Notes: generated by a model not told the origin, from the sequence alone. A DNA stretch of 64,000 bases from ZAX-1 sp046533095 (GCA_046533095.1 JAJQRA010000009.1:37647-101646), one strand, 5' to 3'; shown: positions 1-8,840, counted from the stretch's first letter. Program-made: numbers and translations.

Positions 1-1
1 G

Positions 2-1282
2 TGGCAAGGAACTGCCGAGAGTTCTTCGTCTTGCTCTGGAGTGTCAAGCCTCTGCTTAAATGACCAAGGTGGGAATCGTATGGATGTGACAGATGATGTC
101 ACTTGTACCCTTCGTGCAGAAAGCCATCATCCACCACTTGTATTTGAAAATCACTCACAAGATTGTCGGTATAAGGAACTGGGAGATGTTTGTCAGACTG
201 TACTCTCTACCTTTGGAACGGGTGGTAACAATCAGCCATTCGTGGTTGGGGATACTCCTAAAACCTTAAAAATCCGTTCTGGCTGTGATGGTGGTGGCAA
301 AGGTGCTTTGATACAGGAGGATAAATCAGCAACACTTGGCTGCAATAATGATCAGACGGTATTTGTGCCAAAAGCATATGGCATTTGCTCCAAGGATAGT
401 AACTCCATGAAATCCGATAACCCTCACAGTGGAATTTACAACGCAGATACTTCTCGCACCATTGATGCAAATGGTGGAAATCCATCGTGTAATCAAGGTG
501 GCATTGCTATTGTGGAAAGCTATTCATTGCAAGGTTCAATGATTGGTCGCAAAGACGAGAATGGTCCTAACGGCGGTGGCATCAATGAAGATGTATCTTT
601 TACACTAAATACAACTGATAAACACGCAGTTGTTTATGCTATCGATAGAGAAAGCTATAACTGTGGAAGGAATTATGCAAGGAAAATGGGTATAACTGAA
701 GATGGTATTAATTCTACTTTAAATGCACAAGGACCAAGTGCCGTGGCTGTTCCAAGCTACTCTATGACAACAGGTTCTTTTATGCAAATAAATGAAGAAA
801 AAGCACCAACACTTGTAGCAAGAGATTTTAAAGACCCACCTATCATAAATGATTTAAAAACTGCATCTGGAAAGGAAGTGTTTGGTACTCTTTCTGCTAG
901 TATGGGTTCCAAGCAGTGGCTTGGCAACCAAGAGGCATTCAGTGGAGATTATCATATTATGGAGCCAGAATACACTGTTCGTAGGTTAACCCCTACCGAA
1001 TGTGCAAGACTACAAGGATTTCCCGATTGGTGGTGTGATGGCTTGGAAACAGAAAATCCAACTGACGAGGATATTTCCTTTTGGGCAGAAGTTTTTGAAA
1101 CCCATAGAAAAATCATAGGTAAATCAACCAAGCCAAAGACAAGAAATCAGATAGTAAAGTGGCTGAAAAATCCTCACTCTGATTCTGCTGAATATAAGAT
1201 GTGGGGCAACGGTGTAGCACTTCCTAATGTCGTATTTGTACTTTCTGGCATTGTGTACTACTCACAATTAACAGAAGAATAA
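2..1282 (+). CDS. DNA (cytosine-5-)-methyltransferase, C-terminal part
   Basis: The frame is open from base 2, so the gene begins before the window; 426 codons are visible. The end carries the C5-methyltransferase motif IX region (RRLTPTECARLQGFPDWW, about residues 325-342) and motif X (GNGVALPNVVF), which close the S-adenosylmethionine fold. The catalytic PCQ motif must lie upstream. Between them lie some 300 residues of low similarity, made of loosely repeated units of a Thr-Leu beta strand, a Gly/Asn-rich turn and a short hydrophobic strand; by position this is where target recognition would sit. Such enzymes are common just before the packaging genes of clostridial prophages, where they are thought to protect phage DNA from host restriction. 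The family call is secure; the target sequence cannot be read. Confidence 0.85.
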   Translation, partial: WQGTAESSSSCSGVSSLCLNDQGGNRMDVTDDVTCTLRAESHHPPLVFENHSQDCRYKELGDVCQTVLSTFGTGGNNQPFVVGDTPKTLKIRSGCDGGGKGALIQEDKSATLGCNNDQTVFVPKAYGICSKDSNSMKSDNPHSGIYNADTSRTIDANGGNPSCNQGGIAIVESYSLQGSMIGRKDENGPNGGGINEDVSFTLNTTDKHAVVYAIDRESYNCGRNYARKMGITEDGINSTLNAQGPSAVAVPSYSMTTGSFMQINEEKAPTLVARDFKDPPIINDLKTASGKEVFGTLSASMGSKQWLGNQEAFSGDYHIMEPEYTVRRLTPTECARLQGFPDWWCDGLETENPTDEDISFWAEVFETHRKIIGKSTKPKTRNQIVKWLKNPHSDSAEYKMWGNGVALPNVVFVLSGIVYYSQLTEE

Positions 1283-1367
1283 TTGCTCTTTATTCTGTTG
1301 CTGTAATACTTGCTATTATCAGTCTTTAGAGTGAATATGTACATACCAAAAAAGGAGGTACACCGAT

Positions 1368-2099
1368 ATGGAAGTACAATTTAATGTAACAGGAAGTGAG
1401 CGAAAAGCTTTCGTAAAAGCCATTTCCGAAACCCTTAATGTAAAACCAAAGTACAAAGGAATGCCAAGCATGGCATATGAGATTGACTATTTCACAGTAG
1501 ACAAGAATGGCACACTTATCTTTGATGATAGAGCTGACAGCGAGGAAATCGAGCAGTTGCTTGAGGGACTTGCTGATAAAGGCTTTGTTGCAGCTCCCAC
1601 AGAAATGGCGGAAATTTGGTTAGAAAAAAGAACCGAGGAACTTTCCGAAGAAACGGATACCGAGCCACAGAGCGAACACGTGGGGCTTACAGTGGCAATG
1701 CCAAAGACCTACTTCATGGAGGATGCAATGGAGAACCTTAAGCATCTACTGGATGCCAAGGGCGGTCTTATTAAAAAGGCACTGGACATTGATGCCCTTC
1801 CGATTGAGACAGATGACGAGAAAGTATCATTCCCTTGGTTTTCCTTTACTCCTAATGACAGTGATACGGTAAATGCCTACACGCATCTCATCTACGCACT
1901 TTGCGAGATGGCGGGAAACCAGAAGCGAATCACTTCTACTGAAAAAACGGTAGACAATGAGAAATATGCATTCCGATGCTTTCTTCTAAGGCTTGGGTTT
2001 ATTGGAGCAGAATACAAGACAGAGCGAAAGATTCTACTGAAGAATTTCACAGGTTCTTCAGCATTCAAAGGAGGTGCCAAGAATGAGATTTCCAAGTAA
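1368..2099 (+). CDS. Phage hypothetical protein ('virulence-related' type)
   Basis: 243 residues, with a strong ribosome binding site (AAAGGAGGT) 8-9 bases before ATG 1368. The N-terminal 85 residues (MEVQFNVTGSERKAFVKAIS, then a basic KPKYKGMPSMAYEIDYF) resemble proteins often labelled virulence protein in clostridial prophages, always near the terminase. An acidic linker (about residues 85-105) separates it from a second mixed alpha/beta half. No catalytic motif or membrane segment is evident, and the function is unknown. Its stop codon overlaps the next gene, so the two are probably co-translated. Confidence 0.7.
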   Translation: MEVQFNVTGSERKAFVKAISETLNVKPKYKGMPSMAYEIDYFTVDKNGTLIFDDRADSEEIEQLLEGLADKGFVAAPTEMAEIWLEKRTEELSEETDTEPQSEHVGLTVAMPKTYFMEDAMENLKHLLDAKGGLIKKALDIDALPIETDDEKVSFPWFSFTPNDSDTVNAYTHLIYALCEMAGNQKRITSTEKTVDNEKYAFRCFLLRLGFIGAEYKTERKILLKNFTGSSAFKGGAKNEISK

Positions 2100-2469
2100 A
2101 GAAATTGTGGAATGTACTCGAAGAGAATACCCTGTCGGGACGAGAGTAGAACTTATACAAATGGATGACGTGCAGGCTCCTCCGATTGGAACAAGGGGTA
2201 CAGTAAAAGGTGTGGATGATACAGCAAGTATTATGGTTCAGTGGGACAACGGCAGTGGACTTCATGTAGTGTATAGCGAGGATATTTGCAGAAAAATAGA
2301 TACCGTGAAAACTATATGCTATGGCAAGGAAGATGTCTGGGACAGTCGTAAAGAAGCACTTGATTTCTTTTTCAGAGCCATGACAGGTTCGGAGGGTAGT
2401 GAATGCGACCGCTATACCAAAATCTATACGGAATTGATTCTTGGCAAGGAGGTCTGTACCGATGAATAA
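2083..2469 (+). CDS. DUF4314-like small phage protein
   Basis: 128 residues from ATG 2083; this start is preferred over an upstream GTG because AAAGGAGGT lies 7 bases before it. The first 75 residues look like the small beta-barrel DUF4314 fold (PVGTRVELIQMDD, then PIGTRGTVKGVDD and a WDNGSGLHVV strand), as in SH3-like barrels. The last 50 residues are helical. It overlaps the preceding gene by 17 bases and the next by 8. DUF4314 genes typically sit just before the large terminase of clostridial phages; the role is not known. Confidence 0.75.
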   Translation: MRFPSKEIVECTRREYPVGTRVELIQMDDVQAPPIGTRGTVKGVDDTASIMVQWDNGSGLHVVYSEDICRKIDTVKTICYGKEDVWDSRKEALDFFFRAMTGSEGSECDRYTKIYTELILGKEVCTDE

Positions 2470-2638
2470 AACTGTAAAAGAACAGATACTCGCCGTCTGA
2501 GCAACGGGTCTTGCAAATATGTTTGATGTCAATATGGTACAGAGAATTGCCAACGATATGAAGTTTTATGAATTGGTGGTTTACCTTGAAGAACACCGCG
2601 AACTATATGTCCGTTTCATCTTAACGGGCGAAGAATAA
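2462..2638 (+). pseudogene. DUF5049-like small gene with in-frame TGA at codon 13
   Basis: Read from ATG 2462, the frame gives MNKTVKEQILAV, then TGA (2498-2500), then ATGLANMFDVNMVQRIAND and on to TAA at 2636-2638. The full 58-codon reading matches the size and pattern of the DUF5049 proteins that follow DUF4314 in related phages, where this position is usually Arg or a similar residue. The simplest explanation is CGA changed to TGA, a nonsense mutation. Re-initiation at ATG 2519 would give only about 39 residues. Stop readthrough or a sequencing error cannot be excluded. Confidence 0.7.
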
Positions 2639-2663
2639 CAGAAATTTTTTATAAAAAGGGATT

Positions 2664-2713
2664 GAGCCGATTGGCTCTTTCTCTCGTACTGCAGCCATGA
2701 TGGCTGTATTTTT
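2664..2713 (+). terminator. Two small tandem hairpins before the terminase gene
   Basis: GAGCC-GATT-GGCTC (2664-2677) is followed by TTTCTCTC, and CAGCCAT-G-ATGGCTG (2692-2706) is followed by TATTTTTAT. The second has the form of an intrinsic terminator and covers an ATG at 2697, which argues for the terminase starting downstream at the TTG instead. Confidence 0.5.
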
Positions 2714-2741
2714 ATGCCATTTTACAGGAGGTGACGGCATT

Positions 2742-4343
2742 TTGAGAAAACTCAAAAAATACAAACCAACAAAATTCAAAGCAAAGGACAGCTGCTACGA
2801 TGCCGAGGCCGCCGGCTTTGCAGTGGCATTTATCGAAAGTCTATGCCACACCAAAGGCACATGGGCAGGAAAACCCTTTGAACTTATCGACTGGCAGGAG
2901 CAGATTATTCGTGACCTGTTTGGCATATTGAAACCCAATGGCTATCGGCAGTTCAACACAGCCTATATTGAAATTCCAAAAAAGCAAGGCAAGTCTGAAC
3001 TTGCGGCTGCAGTAGCATTACTTCTTACTTGTGGTGATTTTGAAGAACGTGCCGAAGTTTACGGTTGTGCAGCTGACCGCCAACAAGCATCTATTGTATT
3101 TGAGGTGGCTGCTGACATGGTGCGTATGTGTCCTGCACTAAATAAACGAGTGAAAATCCTCGCATCGCAAAAGCGAATTATTTATCAGCCGACAAACAGT
3201 TTCTATCAAGTGCTTTCTGCTGAAGCTTACTCCAAACATGGATTTAATATTCATGGTGTGGTATTTGATGAACTCCACACACAACCAAATAGAAAATTAT
3301 TTGATGTTATGACCAAGGGTTCTGGTGATGCCAGAATGCAGCCCCTCTACTTCTTAATTACTACGGCAGGTACAGATACAAAATCTATCTGTTATGAAAC
3401 CCATCAAAAGGTGCTAGATATTTTAGATGACAGAAAAGTTGACCCGACATTCTATCCTGTGATTTATGGTGCAAGCGAATCGGATGATTGGACAAGTCCC
3501 AAGGTATGGAAAAAGGCAAATCCCTCACTTGGAATTACTGTTGGCATGGATAAAGTAAAAGTTGCTTGTGAATCAGCAAAACAGAATCCCGCTGAAGAGA
3601 ATAGCTTTCGTCAGCTACGGCTCAACCAATGGGTAAAACAGGCAATACGGTGGATGCCAATGGATAAATGGGATAAATGCTCGTTTGCAGTATTTGAAGA
3701 TGAATTAGAGGGTCGTGTTTGTTATGGAGGACTTGACCTCTCCTCTACTACGGATATCACAGTCTTTGTACTGGTTTTCCCTCCACTTGATGAAGAGGAC
3801 AAATATATGGTTCTTCCTTATTTCTGGCTGCCAGAAGAAAACCTGCCCCTGCGAGTAAACCGTGACCATGTTCCGTATGACCTTTGGGAGAGACAAGGCT
3901 TTCTTAAAACCACAGAGGGCAATGTGGTGCATTACGGTTATATTGAGAAATTCATTGAAAGTCTCGGAGAACGATTCAATATTCGAGAGATTGCTTTTGA
4001 CCGTTGGGGTGCTGTACAGATGGTGCAGAACCTTGAAGGCATGGGATTTACAGTTGTTCCGTTTGGACAAGGATTTAAAGATATGAGTCCACCGACTAAG
4101 GAACTTATGAAACTTGTATTAGAAGAAAAACTGGCACATGGAGGGCATCCTGTTCTTCATTGGATGATGGACAATATCTTTATTCGCACCGATCCTGCAG
4201 GTAACATTAAACCAGATAAAGAAAAATCCACAGAAAAGATTGACGGTGCAGTAGCAACTATTATGGCTCTTGACCGTGCAATTCGCTGTGGAAATGATAC
4301 TAGCGAATCAGTTTATGACAGCCGTGGGATGCTGTTTATATGA
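2742..4343 (+). CDS. terL: Phage terminase large subunit
   Basis: 533 residues from TTG 2742, chosen because GGAGGTG lies 8 bases before it and because the upstream ATG 2697 is inside a hairpin. This is the packaging motor: an ATPase with an adenine-binding region, a deviant Walker A (EIPKKQGKSELAA, about residue 80), Walker B (GVVFDELHTQ), and a C-terminal nuclease domain with an acidic strand (CYGGLDLSS, with further acidic residues at FDRWG and KIDGAVATIMAL). Length and layout fit the Terminase_1 family of HK97-like siphophages. No small-subunit gene is visible; it should lie left of the window. Confidence 0.93.
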   Translation: MRKLKKYKPTKFKAKDSCYDAEAAGFAVAFIESLCHTKGTWAGKPFELIDWQEQIIRDLFGILKPNGYRQFNTAYIEIPKKQGKSELAAAVALLLTCGDFEERAEVYGCAADRQQASIVFEVAADMVRMCPALNKRVKILASQKRIIYQPTNSFYQVLSAEAYSKHGFNIHGVVFDELHTQPNRKLFDVMTKGSGDARMQPLYFLITTAGTDTKSICYETHQKVLDILDDRKVDPTFYPVIYGASESDDWTSPKVWKKANPSLGITVGMDKVKVACESAKQNPAEENSFRQLRLNQWVKQAIRWMPMDKWDKCSFAVFEDELEGRVCYGGLDLSSTTDITVFVLVFPPLDEEDKYMVLPYFWLPEENLPLRVNRDHVPYDLWERQGFLKTTEGNVVHYGYIEKFIESLGERFNIREIAFDRWGAVQMVQNLEGMGFTVVPFGQGFKDMSPPTKELMKLVLEEKLAHGGHPVLHWMMDNIFIRTDPAGNIKPDKEKSTEKIDGAVATIMALDRAIRCGNDTSESVYDSRGMLFI

Positions 4344-4347
4344 TGCC

Positions 4348-4410
4348 AAATATGTAGCCGCCTATGATTTTGTAGAATCATAATCCGGCTGCATATTTAT
4401 GTGCTATACT
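4348..4410 (+). promoter_or_regulatory. Hairpin plus extended -10 promoter for the cargo gene
   Basis: An imperfect 13-bp inverted repeat (AAATATGTAGCCG 4348-4360 with CGGCTGCATATTT 4386-4398, one G-T pair) encloses a smaller stem ATGATT/AATCAT. It is followed by TGCTATACT (4402-4410), an extended -10 box with no good -35. This could insulate and drive the gene at 4443. Confidence 0.45.
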
Positions 4411-4442
4411 GACCTTATCGGAAGTAAGGGAGGTTGAATAGC

Positions 4443-4871
4443 ATGAGTGAAAGAATCGTTGAGTTAGAAAATGGTTTAAAAGTTGCTTCGAAAGCCGCAG
4501 GAAATGAGTATAGACTTATTAAAGGTAAAAAAATTATGTTTGAGTCAACTTTAGAGAATGGAGAAAGTATAATTTTATGTACACCTTTATCGAAGTATCA
4601 CGATACAATAGATGCTGGCTGGGTTGATATAACTCTAGTTCAATATGAATTAATGGAATCTTATGATAATGCTATGCTCATTTTTAGAATTGAAGGATAC
4701 AAATTATCGATGGTTAATTGGATAGATTTAAAACCATTGCTTATTCAAAGCTGTATGAGATACACAAAGAAATCTAAGGAGCATTGGAAATTAAATATCC
4801 ATGATAAATTTATAAAGGTATCAGGAAACGAAAAAACATTAAATGTAAAAGCGTTTATTTATACGCCATAG
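4443..4871 (+). CDS. Unknown AT-rich cargo gene (moron) between terminase and portal
   Basis: 142 residues from ATG 4443 with GGGAGG upstream; a TTG at 4434 is less well placed. I do not recognise the family. The protein is mixed alpha/beta with no signal peptide or membrane segment and a lysine-rich C-terminal third (SCMRYTKKSKEHWKLNIHDK). It interrupts the terminase-portal pair that is normally contiguous, its codons are visibly more AT-rich than its neighbours, and it has an upstream hairpin/-10 box and its own terminator. These are the marks of a moron, a gene expressed from the prophage for the benefit of phage or host, such as superinfection exclusion. The function is inference only. 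Confidence 0.7.
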   Translation: MSERIVELENGLKVASKAAGNEYRLIKGKKIMFESTLENGESIILCTPLSKYHDTIDAGWVDITLVQYELMESYDNAMLIFRIEGYKLSMVNWIDLKPLLIQSCMRYTKKSKEHWKLNIHDKFIKVSGNEKTLNVKAFIYTP

Positions 4872-4903
4872 TATTTATTTTTAGGATATGTATTTATTAT
4901 TCA

Positions 4904-4936
4904 AAGCATCTATCAAATGATAGGTGCTTTTCTTAT
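4904..4936 (+). terminator. Intrinsic terminator after the cargo gene
   Basis: AAGCATCTATCA (4904-4915), loop AA, TGATAGGTGCTT (4918-4929), then TTCTTAT. The 12-bp stem has one G-T pair and a T run, lying between the cargo gene and the portal gene. Confidence 0.8.
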
Positions 4937-4963
4937 ACCATTTTTGAAGGGAGATGATTTTAC

Positions 4964-6292
4964 ATGAACATATTTACATCACTATTTCGCTCACGAGATA
5001 AGCCTGAGAACCGAACAGCGGGCAGTGGATATTCTTTTTATATGGGCAGTACAACTTCTGGGAAAGCTGTCACAGAGCGTTCTTCCATGCAAATGACGGC
5101 CGTTTATGCCTGTGTGCGTATTTTATCAGAAACTGTTGCAGAACTGCCACTTCACCTTTATCAGTACAACGATGATGGTGGAAAAGAAAAAGCACTGGAA
5201 CATTCACTCTACCATTTACTGCATGATGAACCAAACCCCGAGATGAGTTCCTTTGTATTTAGGGAAACACTCATGACTCATCTTTTATTATGGGGCAATG
5301 CCTATGCACAGATTATCCGTAATGGCAAAGGTGAGATCATCGCCCTCTATCCTCTGATGCCAAATAAAATGACGGTGGATAGAGATGAGCAAGGGAAACT
5401 TTGTTATTTATACAACCGTTCTTCTGACGATGCGCCAACTATGAAAGATAAAGGTTTCACAGTCAAGCTTAGTCCGTATGATGTTCTTCATATCCCCGGA
5501 CTCGGCTTTGATGGCTTGGTGGGGTACTCGCCAATAGCAATGGCAAAAAATGCGATTGGACTTGCGATTGCCACGGAGGAATATGGTGCTAAGTTTTTTG
5601 CAAATGGAGCTGCTCCTGGTGGTGTGCTTGAACATCCGGGAACTATTAAAGACCCAAGCAAGGTGCGTGAAGCATGGCAGAGTCAGTTTGGTGGCAGTGC
5701 CAATTCAAACAGGATAGCTGTTTTGGAAGAAGGAATGAAATATACTCCTATTTCTGTATCGCCGGAACAGGCACAGTTTTTAGAAACAAGAAAATTTCAA
5801 ATCAATGAGATTGCTCGAATTTTCAGAGTTCCACTACATATGGTGGGTGACCTTGAGAAGTCGAGCTTTTCTAATATAGAACAGCAGTCACTTGAGTTTG
5901 TGAAATATACGCTAAATCCGTGGCTTGTGAGGTGGGAGCAATCTCTGTCACGCACATTATTTAGAGCAGATGAGAAAAGTAAGTATTTCGTCAAATTCAA
6001 CGTGGAAGGACTGCTTAGAGGTGACTATGAAAGCCGCATGAATGGTTATGCAACAGCAAGGCAGAATGGTTGGATGAGTGCTAACGACATAAGAGAACTC
6101 GAAAATCTCGACCGTATCCCGACTGAAAACGGTGGTGACCTCTACCTTATTAACGGCAATATGCTCCCATTAGAAAATGCAGGAGCCTTTGCAAATATAA
6201 ACCCTGATGGAAAGGAGGAAACTTCCGATGAAGAAATTCTGGAACTGGAAGAATCAACTAGAGGAAAACGAAGTCACAGAACGAGTTCTTGA
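4964..6292 (+). CDS. Phage portal protein (HK97 family)
   Basis: 442 residues, ATG preceded by GGGAG. The portal forms the dodecameric ring at the capsid vertex through which DNA enters and leaves. The conserved N-terminus (about residues 36-60, MQMTAVYACVRILSETVAEL), the central PNPEMSSFVFRETLMTHLLLWGNAYAQ-type segment (cited in part) and the FRVPLHMVGDLE clip region (about residue 285) are typical of the Phage_portal family. The C-terminus is acidic and the last 65 bases overlap the protease gene, so translation of the two is coupled. Confidence 0.95.
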   Translation: MNIFTSLFRSRDKPENRTAGSGYSFYMGSTTSGKAVTERSSMQMTAVYACVRILSETVAELPLHLYQYNDDGGKEKALEHSLYHLLHDEPNPEMSSFVFRETLMTHLLLWGNAYAQIIRNGKGEIIALYPLMPNKMTVDRDEQGKLCYLYNRSSDDAPTMKDKGFTVKLSPYDVLHIPGLGFDGLVGYSPIAMAKNAIGLAIATEEYGAKFFANGAAPGGVLEHPGTIKDPSKVREAWQSQFGGSANSNRIAVLEEGMKYTPISVSPEQAQFLETRKFQINEIARIFRVPLHMVGDLEKSSFSNIEQQSLEFVKYTLNPWLVRWEQSLSRTLFRADEKSKYFVKFNVEGLLRGDYESRMNGYATARQNGWMSANDIRELENLDRIPTENGGDLYLINGNMLPLENAGAFANINPDGKEETSDEEILELEESTRGKRSHRTSS

Positions 6293-6974
6293 ACTCTACG
6301 GAACAATCGCAGAGGAAAGTTGGTTTGACGATGATGTCACACCGGCTCTCTTTCGAGAAGAACTGTTTAGTGGAACAGGTAACATTACTGTTTGGATTAA
6401 CTCACCTGGTGGGGACTGCATCGCAGCCAGTCAGATTTATTCCATGCTAATGGATTATAAGGGAGATGTCACCATAAAGATTGATGGTCTTGCAACAAGT
6501 GCTGCGAGCGTTATTGCAATGGCAGGTACTAAAGTACTAATGGCTCCAACATCACTCATGATGATTCACAATCCTGCCACCTTTGCTGCCGGAGATCATG
6601 CCGAGATGCAAAAAGCTATCGACATGCTTAGTGAAGTGAAGGAAAGCATTATCAATGCCTATGAGATTAGAACGAATTTATCTCGTACGAAGATATCTCA
6701 TCTGATGGATAGTGAAACTTGGATGAATGCAAACAAAGCGATGGAACTTGGCTTTGTGGATGGGGTTATCGAGGATGACAAGCAATACACTGTTGCTATC
6801 CCAGCTTATGCATTCTCAAGAAAAGCAGTTGCAGTAAATTTGCTTAATAAAATAGCTGAAAAGACAGCAACAAAACTTGTGGAAGATACCATAAAACCGA
6901 TAGAAGATACTACGAAACCACTAGGTCGCTCAGTGGATGAACTGAAAGCGAGCCTATACAAAAATCAAATTTAA
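6228..6974 (+). CDS. Prohead protease, ClpP-like (S14 family)
   Basis: 248 residues from ATG 6228 (AAAGGAGGAA 8 bases upstream); an in-frame TTG at 6207 lacks such a site. The ClpP/crotonase fold is clear: VWINSPGGDCIAA oxyanion strand, the Ser nucleophile in GLATSAASVIAMAG (about residue 92) and the catalytic His in MMIHNPATF (about residue 117). In phages this enzyme cleaves the scaffold part of the capsid protein and itself during head maturation. It starts inside the portal gene and ends 15 bases before the capsid gene, the normal order. Confidence 0.93.
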   Translation: MKKFWNWKNQLEENEVTERVLELYGTIAEESWFDDDVTPALFREELFSGTGNITVWINSPGGDCIAASQIYSMLMDYKGDVTIKIDGLATSAASVIAMAGTKVLMAPTSLMMIHNPATFAAGDHAEMQKAIDMLSEVKESIINAYEIRTNLSRTKISHLMDSETWMNANKAMELGFVDGVIEDDKQYTVAIPAYAFSRKAVAVNLLNKIAEKTATKLVEDTIKPIEDTTKPLGRSVDELKASLYKNQI

Positions 6975-6989
6975 TGGAGGATTTAGGTT

Positions 6990-8174
6990 ATGAATATTGT
7001 AGAAATGCGTGAAAAACGTGCAAAGTTGTGGGCAACGATGGAAGGTTTCCTTGATACCCACAGAACAGACAAGGGTGTTTTATCTGCTGAAGATGATGGC
7101 ACCTACAACAACATGGAAAAAGAACTAAATGACATTACCAATGAGATTAGGCGAATGGAACGTAGAGATGCTACCCTTGCGGAACTTTCTAAGCCTGTGA
7201 ATCAGCCAATCACTGAAAGACCTGCAAATGCTGAAAATGAAAAGACTGGTCGTGCTTCCAATGCCTATAAAGAAGATTTTGGACTTCATCTTCGTGGCAA
7301 GATGCTCGCTCACAACGTGCTTTCAACAACTCCTGATGCCGATGGTGGTTTTCTTGTTCCGGAGGAATTTGAAAGACAGATTTTACAAGGACTTGAGGAA
7401 GAAAATGTGATTCGTAAACTTGCAAAAGTAATCACAACTCACAATGATAGGAAAATCCCTGTGGCTACGGGTCATTCTGTTGCTCAGTGGACTGCTGAAA
7501 ATGCTGCCTATACAGAAAGCAATCCTACCTTTGGGCAAAAGCAGATTGATGCATTCAAATTGACGGATCTTGTTCGTGTCAGCAATGAGCTTTTACAAGA
7601 CAGTGCCTTTGACCTAGAACGCTATATTGCAAATGAGTTTGCACGTGCTTTTGGTATTGCTGAGGAGGAGGCTTTTTGTGTGGGAACAGGCACCAATCAG
7701 CCGACTGGTATCTTTACAGCAAGTGGCGGTACTGTTGGTGTAACCTCTGCAAGTGCAACAGCTATTACTGTGGATGAGATTATCAACCTTGTATATGCAC
7801 TCAAATCTCCATATCGCAGGAATGCGAAGTTCCTCATGAATGATGCAACGGTTTCTATTCTTAGAAAGTTAAAGGATGCAAATGGTGCCTATTTATGGCA
7901 ACCATCTGTGCAAGCAGGTCAGCCAGATCGATTAATTGGTTATGAGATTTATACCAGTCCTTATGTTCCAACGGTAGGAGCAAATGCACTTGCTGTTGCT
8001 TTTGGTGATTTTGATAACTACTGGATTGGTGACCGTGCAGGTAGAACGGTTCAAAGGCTAAATGAACTTTATGCGGCCAATGGTCAAATCGGCTATGTGG
8101 CAACGGAGCGTGTAGACGGCAAGGTAATTATGCCGGAAGGAATCCAACTTCTTAAAATGAAGTCTGGTTCTTAA
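6990..8174 (+). CDS. Major capsid protein (HK97 fold)
   Basis: 394 residues, GGAGG 9 bases before ATG. Residues 1-100 are a charged helical delta domain that acts as scaffold and should be removed by the upstream protease. The mature shell domain starts near residue 110 (STTPDADGGFLVPEEF), a signature of the HK97 gp5 family, and continues with the E-loop and P-domain (VSNELLQDSAFDLERYIANE). The C-terminal A-domain ends in GIQLLKMK. Highly expressed structural genes with this codon pattern run from here to the holin. Confidence 0.95.
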   Translation: MNIVEMREKRAKLWATMEGFLDTHRTDKGVLSAEDDGTYNNMEKELNDITNEIRRMERRDATLAELSKPVNQPITERPANAENEKTGRASNAYKEDFGLHLRGKMLAHNVLSTTPDADGGFLVPEEFERQILQGLEEENVIRKLAKVITTHNDRKIPVATGHSVAQWTAENAAYTESNPTFGQKQIDAFKLTDLVRVSNELLQDSAFDLERYIANEFARAFGIAEEEAFCVGTGTNQPTGIFTASGGTVGVTSASATAITVDEIINLVYALKSPYRRNAKFLMNDATVSILRKLKDANGAYLWQPSVQAGQPDRLIGYEIYTSPYVPTVGANALAVAFGDFDNYWIGDRAGRTVQRLNELYAANGQIGYVATERVDGKVIMPEGIQLLKMKSGS

Positions 8175-8193
8175 TTGATGGGAGGTGGCAGTG

Positions 8194-8502
8194 ATGGAAC
8201 TGCTTGAAAAAGTGAAGCAAAATTTAATCCTTAATCATTCGGCAGATGATGCACTTATTGAAGGTTTCATCACTGCCGCTATCTCTTATGCAGAAAGTTA
8301 TCAGCACATCCATGAAGGGTATTATAAAGCAAACAGTATGCCACCGACCACAGAACAAGCAGTTATTATGCTCGTGAGCCATTTCTATGAAAGTAGAGAT
8401 GGTTCAACGGGTGGTTTCTTTGCAGATAATGTGGGTGCAAGTCAGCAGGTTTGGAATACGGTGAATCTCTTGCTTAGACTGGACAGGCGGTGGCAGGTAT
8501 GA
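8194..8502 (+). CDS. Head-tail connector protein (gp6-like)
   Basis: 102 residues; ATG 8194 is favoured since GGAGGTGG ends 6 bases before it, although GTG 8185 and 8191 are in frame. The all-helical protein (MELLEKVKQNLILNHSADDALIEGFI and AVIMLVSHFYESRDG segments) matches the gp6/DNA-packaging connector family that docks on the portal ring. It overlaps the following gene at ATGA. Confidence 0.85.
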   Translation: MELLEKVKQNLILNHSADDALIEGFITAAISYAESYQHIHEGYYKANSMPPTTEQAVIMLVSHFYESRDGSTGGFFADNVGASQQVWNTVNLLLRLDRRWQV

Positions 8503-8840
8503 GTTTTGGTAAAATGAATGGCTTTGCTGATATAAAAGCTGTCGTAACAACAAAAGACAAAGAGGGATTTGCAACAAGCGAAGAAAGAACTCTTGCATCA
8601 ATGAGGGTTTACAGAGAAGGCCGTCATGGAAGTGTGCGGTGGGCAAACCTCGCTGCTTTTTCTGAGGCAACTGATTTATTTCGGTTTCGAACAATCCCTA
8701 ACCTTATTATTACTACTAATTATTTTATTGAATGTGACGGAGAACGCTTTGATATCACTTCCGTGGAAAATGTCAAAGGACGTGGTATGTATACAGAAAT
8801 CCTAGCAAAAAAGGTGGTGGCCACGAGTGGCAAAAGTTGA
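8499..8840 (+). CDS. Head closure / head-tail adaptor protein
   Basis: 113 residues from ATG 8499, which overlaps the previous stop (ATGA). The small beta-rich protein (FADIKAVVTTKDKEGF, RFRTIPNLIITTNYFIECDGERFDIT) has the size, strand pattern and position of SPP1 gp16-type adaptors that close the head after packaging. Assignment rests on family pattern and gene order. Confidence 0.75.
   Translation: MSFGKMNGFADIKAVVTTKDKEGFATSEERTLASMRVYREGRHGSVRWANLAAFSEATDLFRFRTIPNLIITTNYFIECDGERFDITSVENVKGRGMYTEILAKKVVATSGKS

Noticed and set aside
2697..2741. ATG 2697 as start of the terminase gene
   Set aside because: It lies inside a hairpin (CAGCCAT-G-ATGGCTG) with no ribosome binding site, and the added 15 residues do not fit the family; TTG 2742 has GGAGGTG in front.
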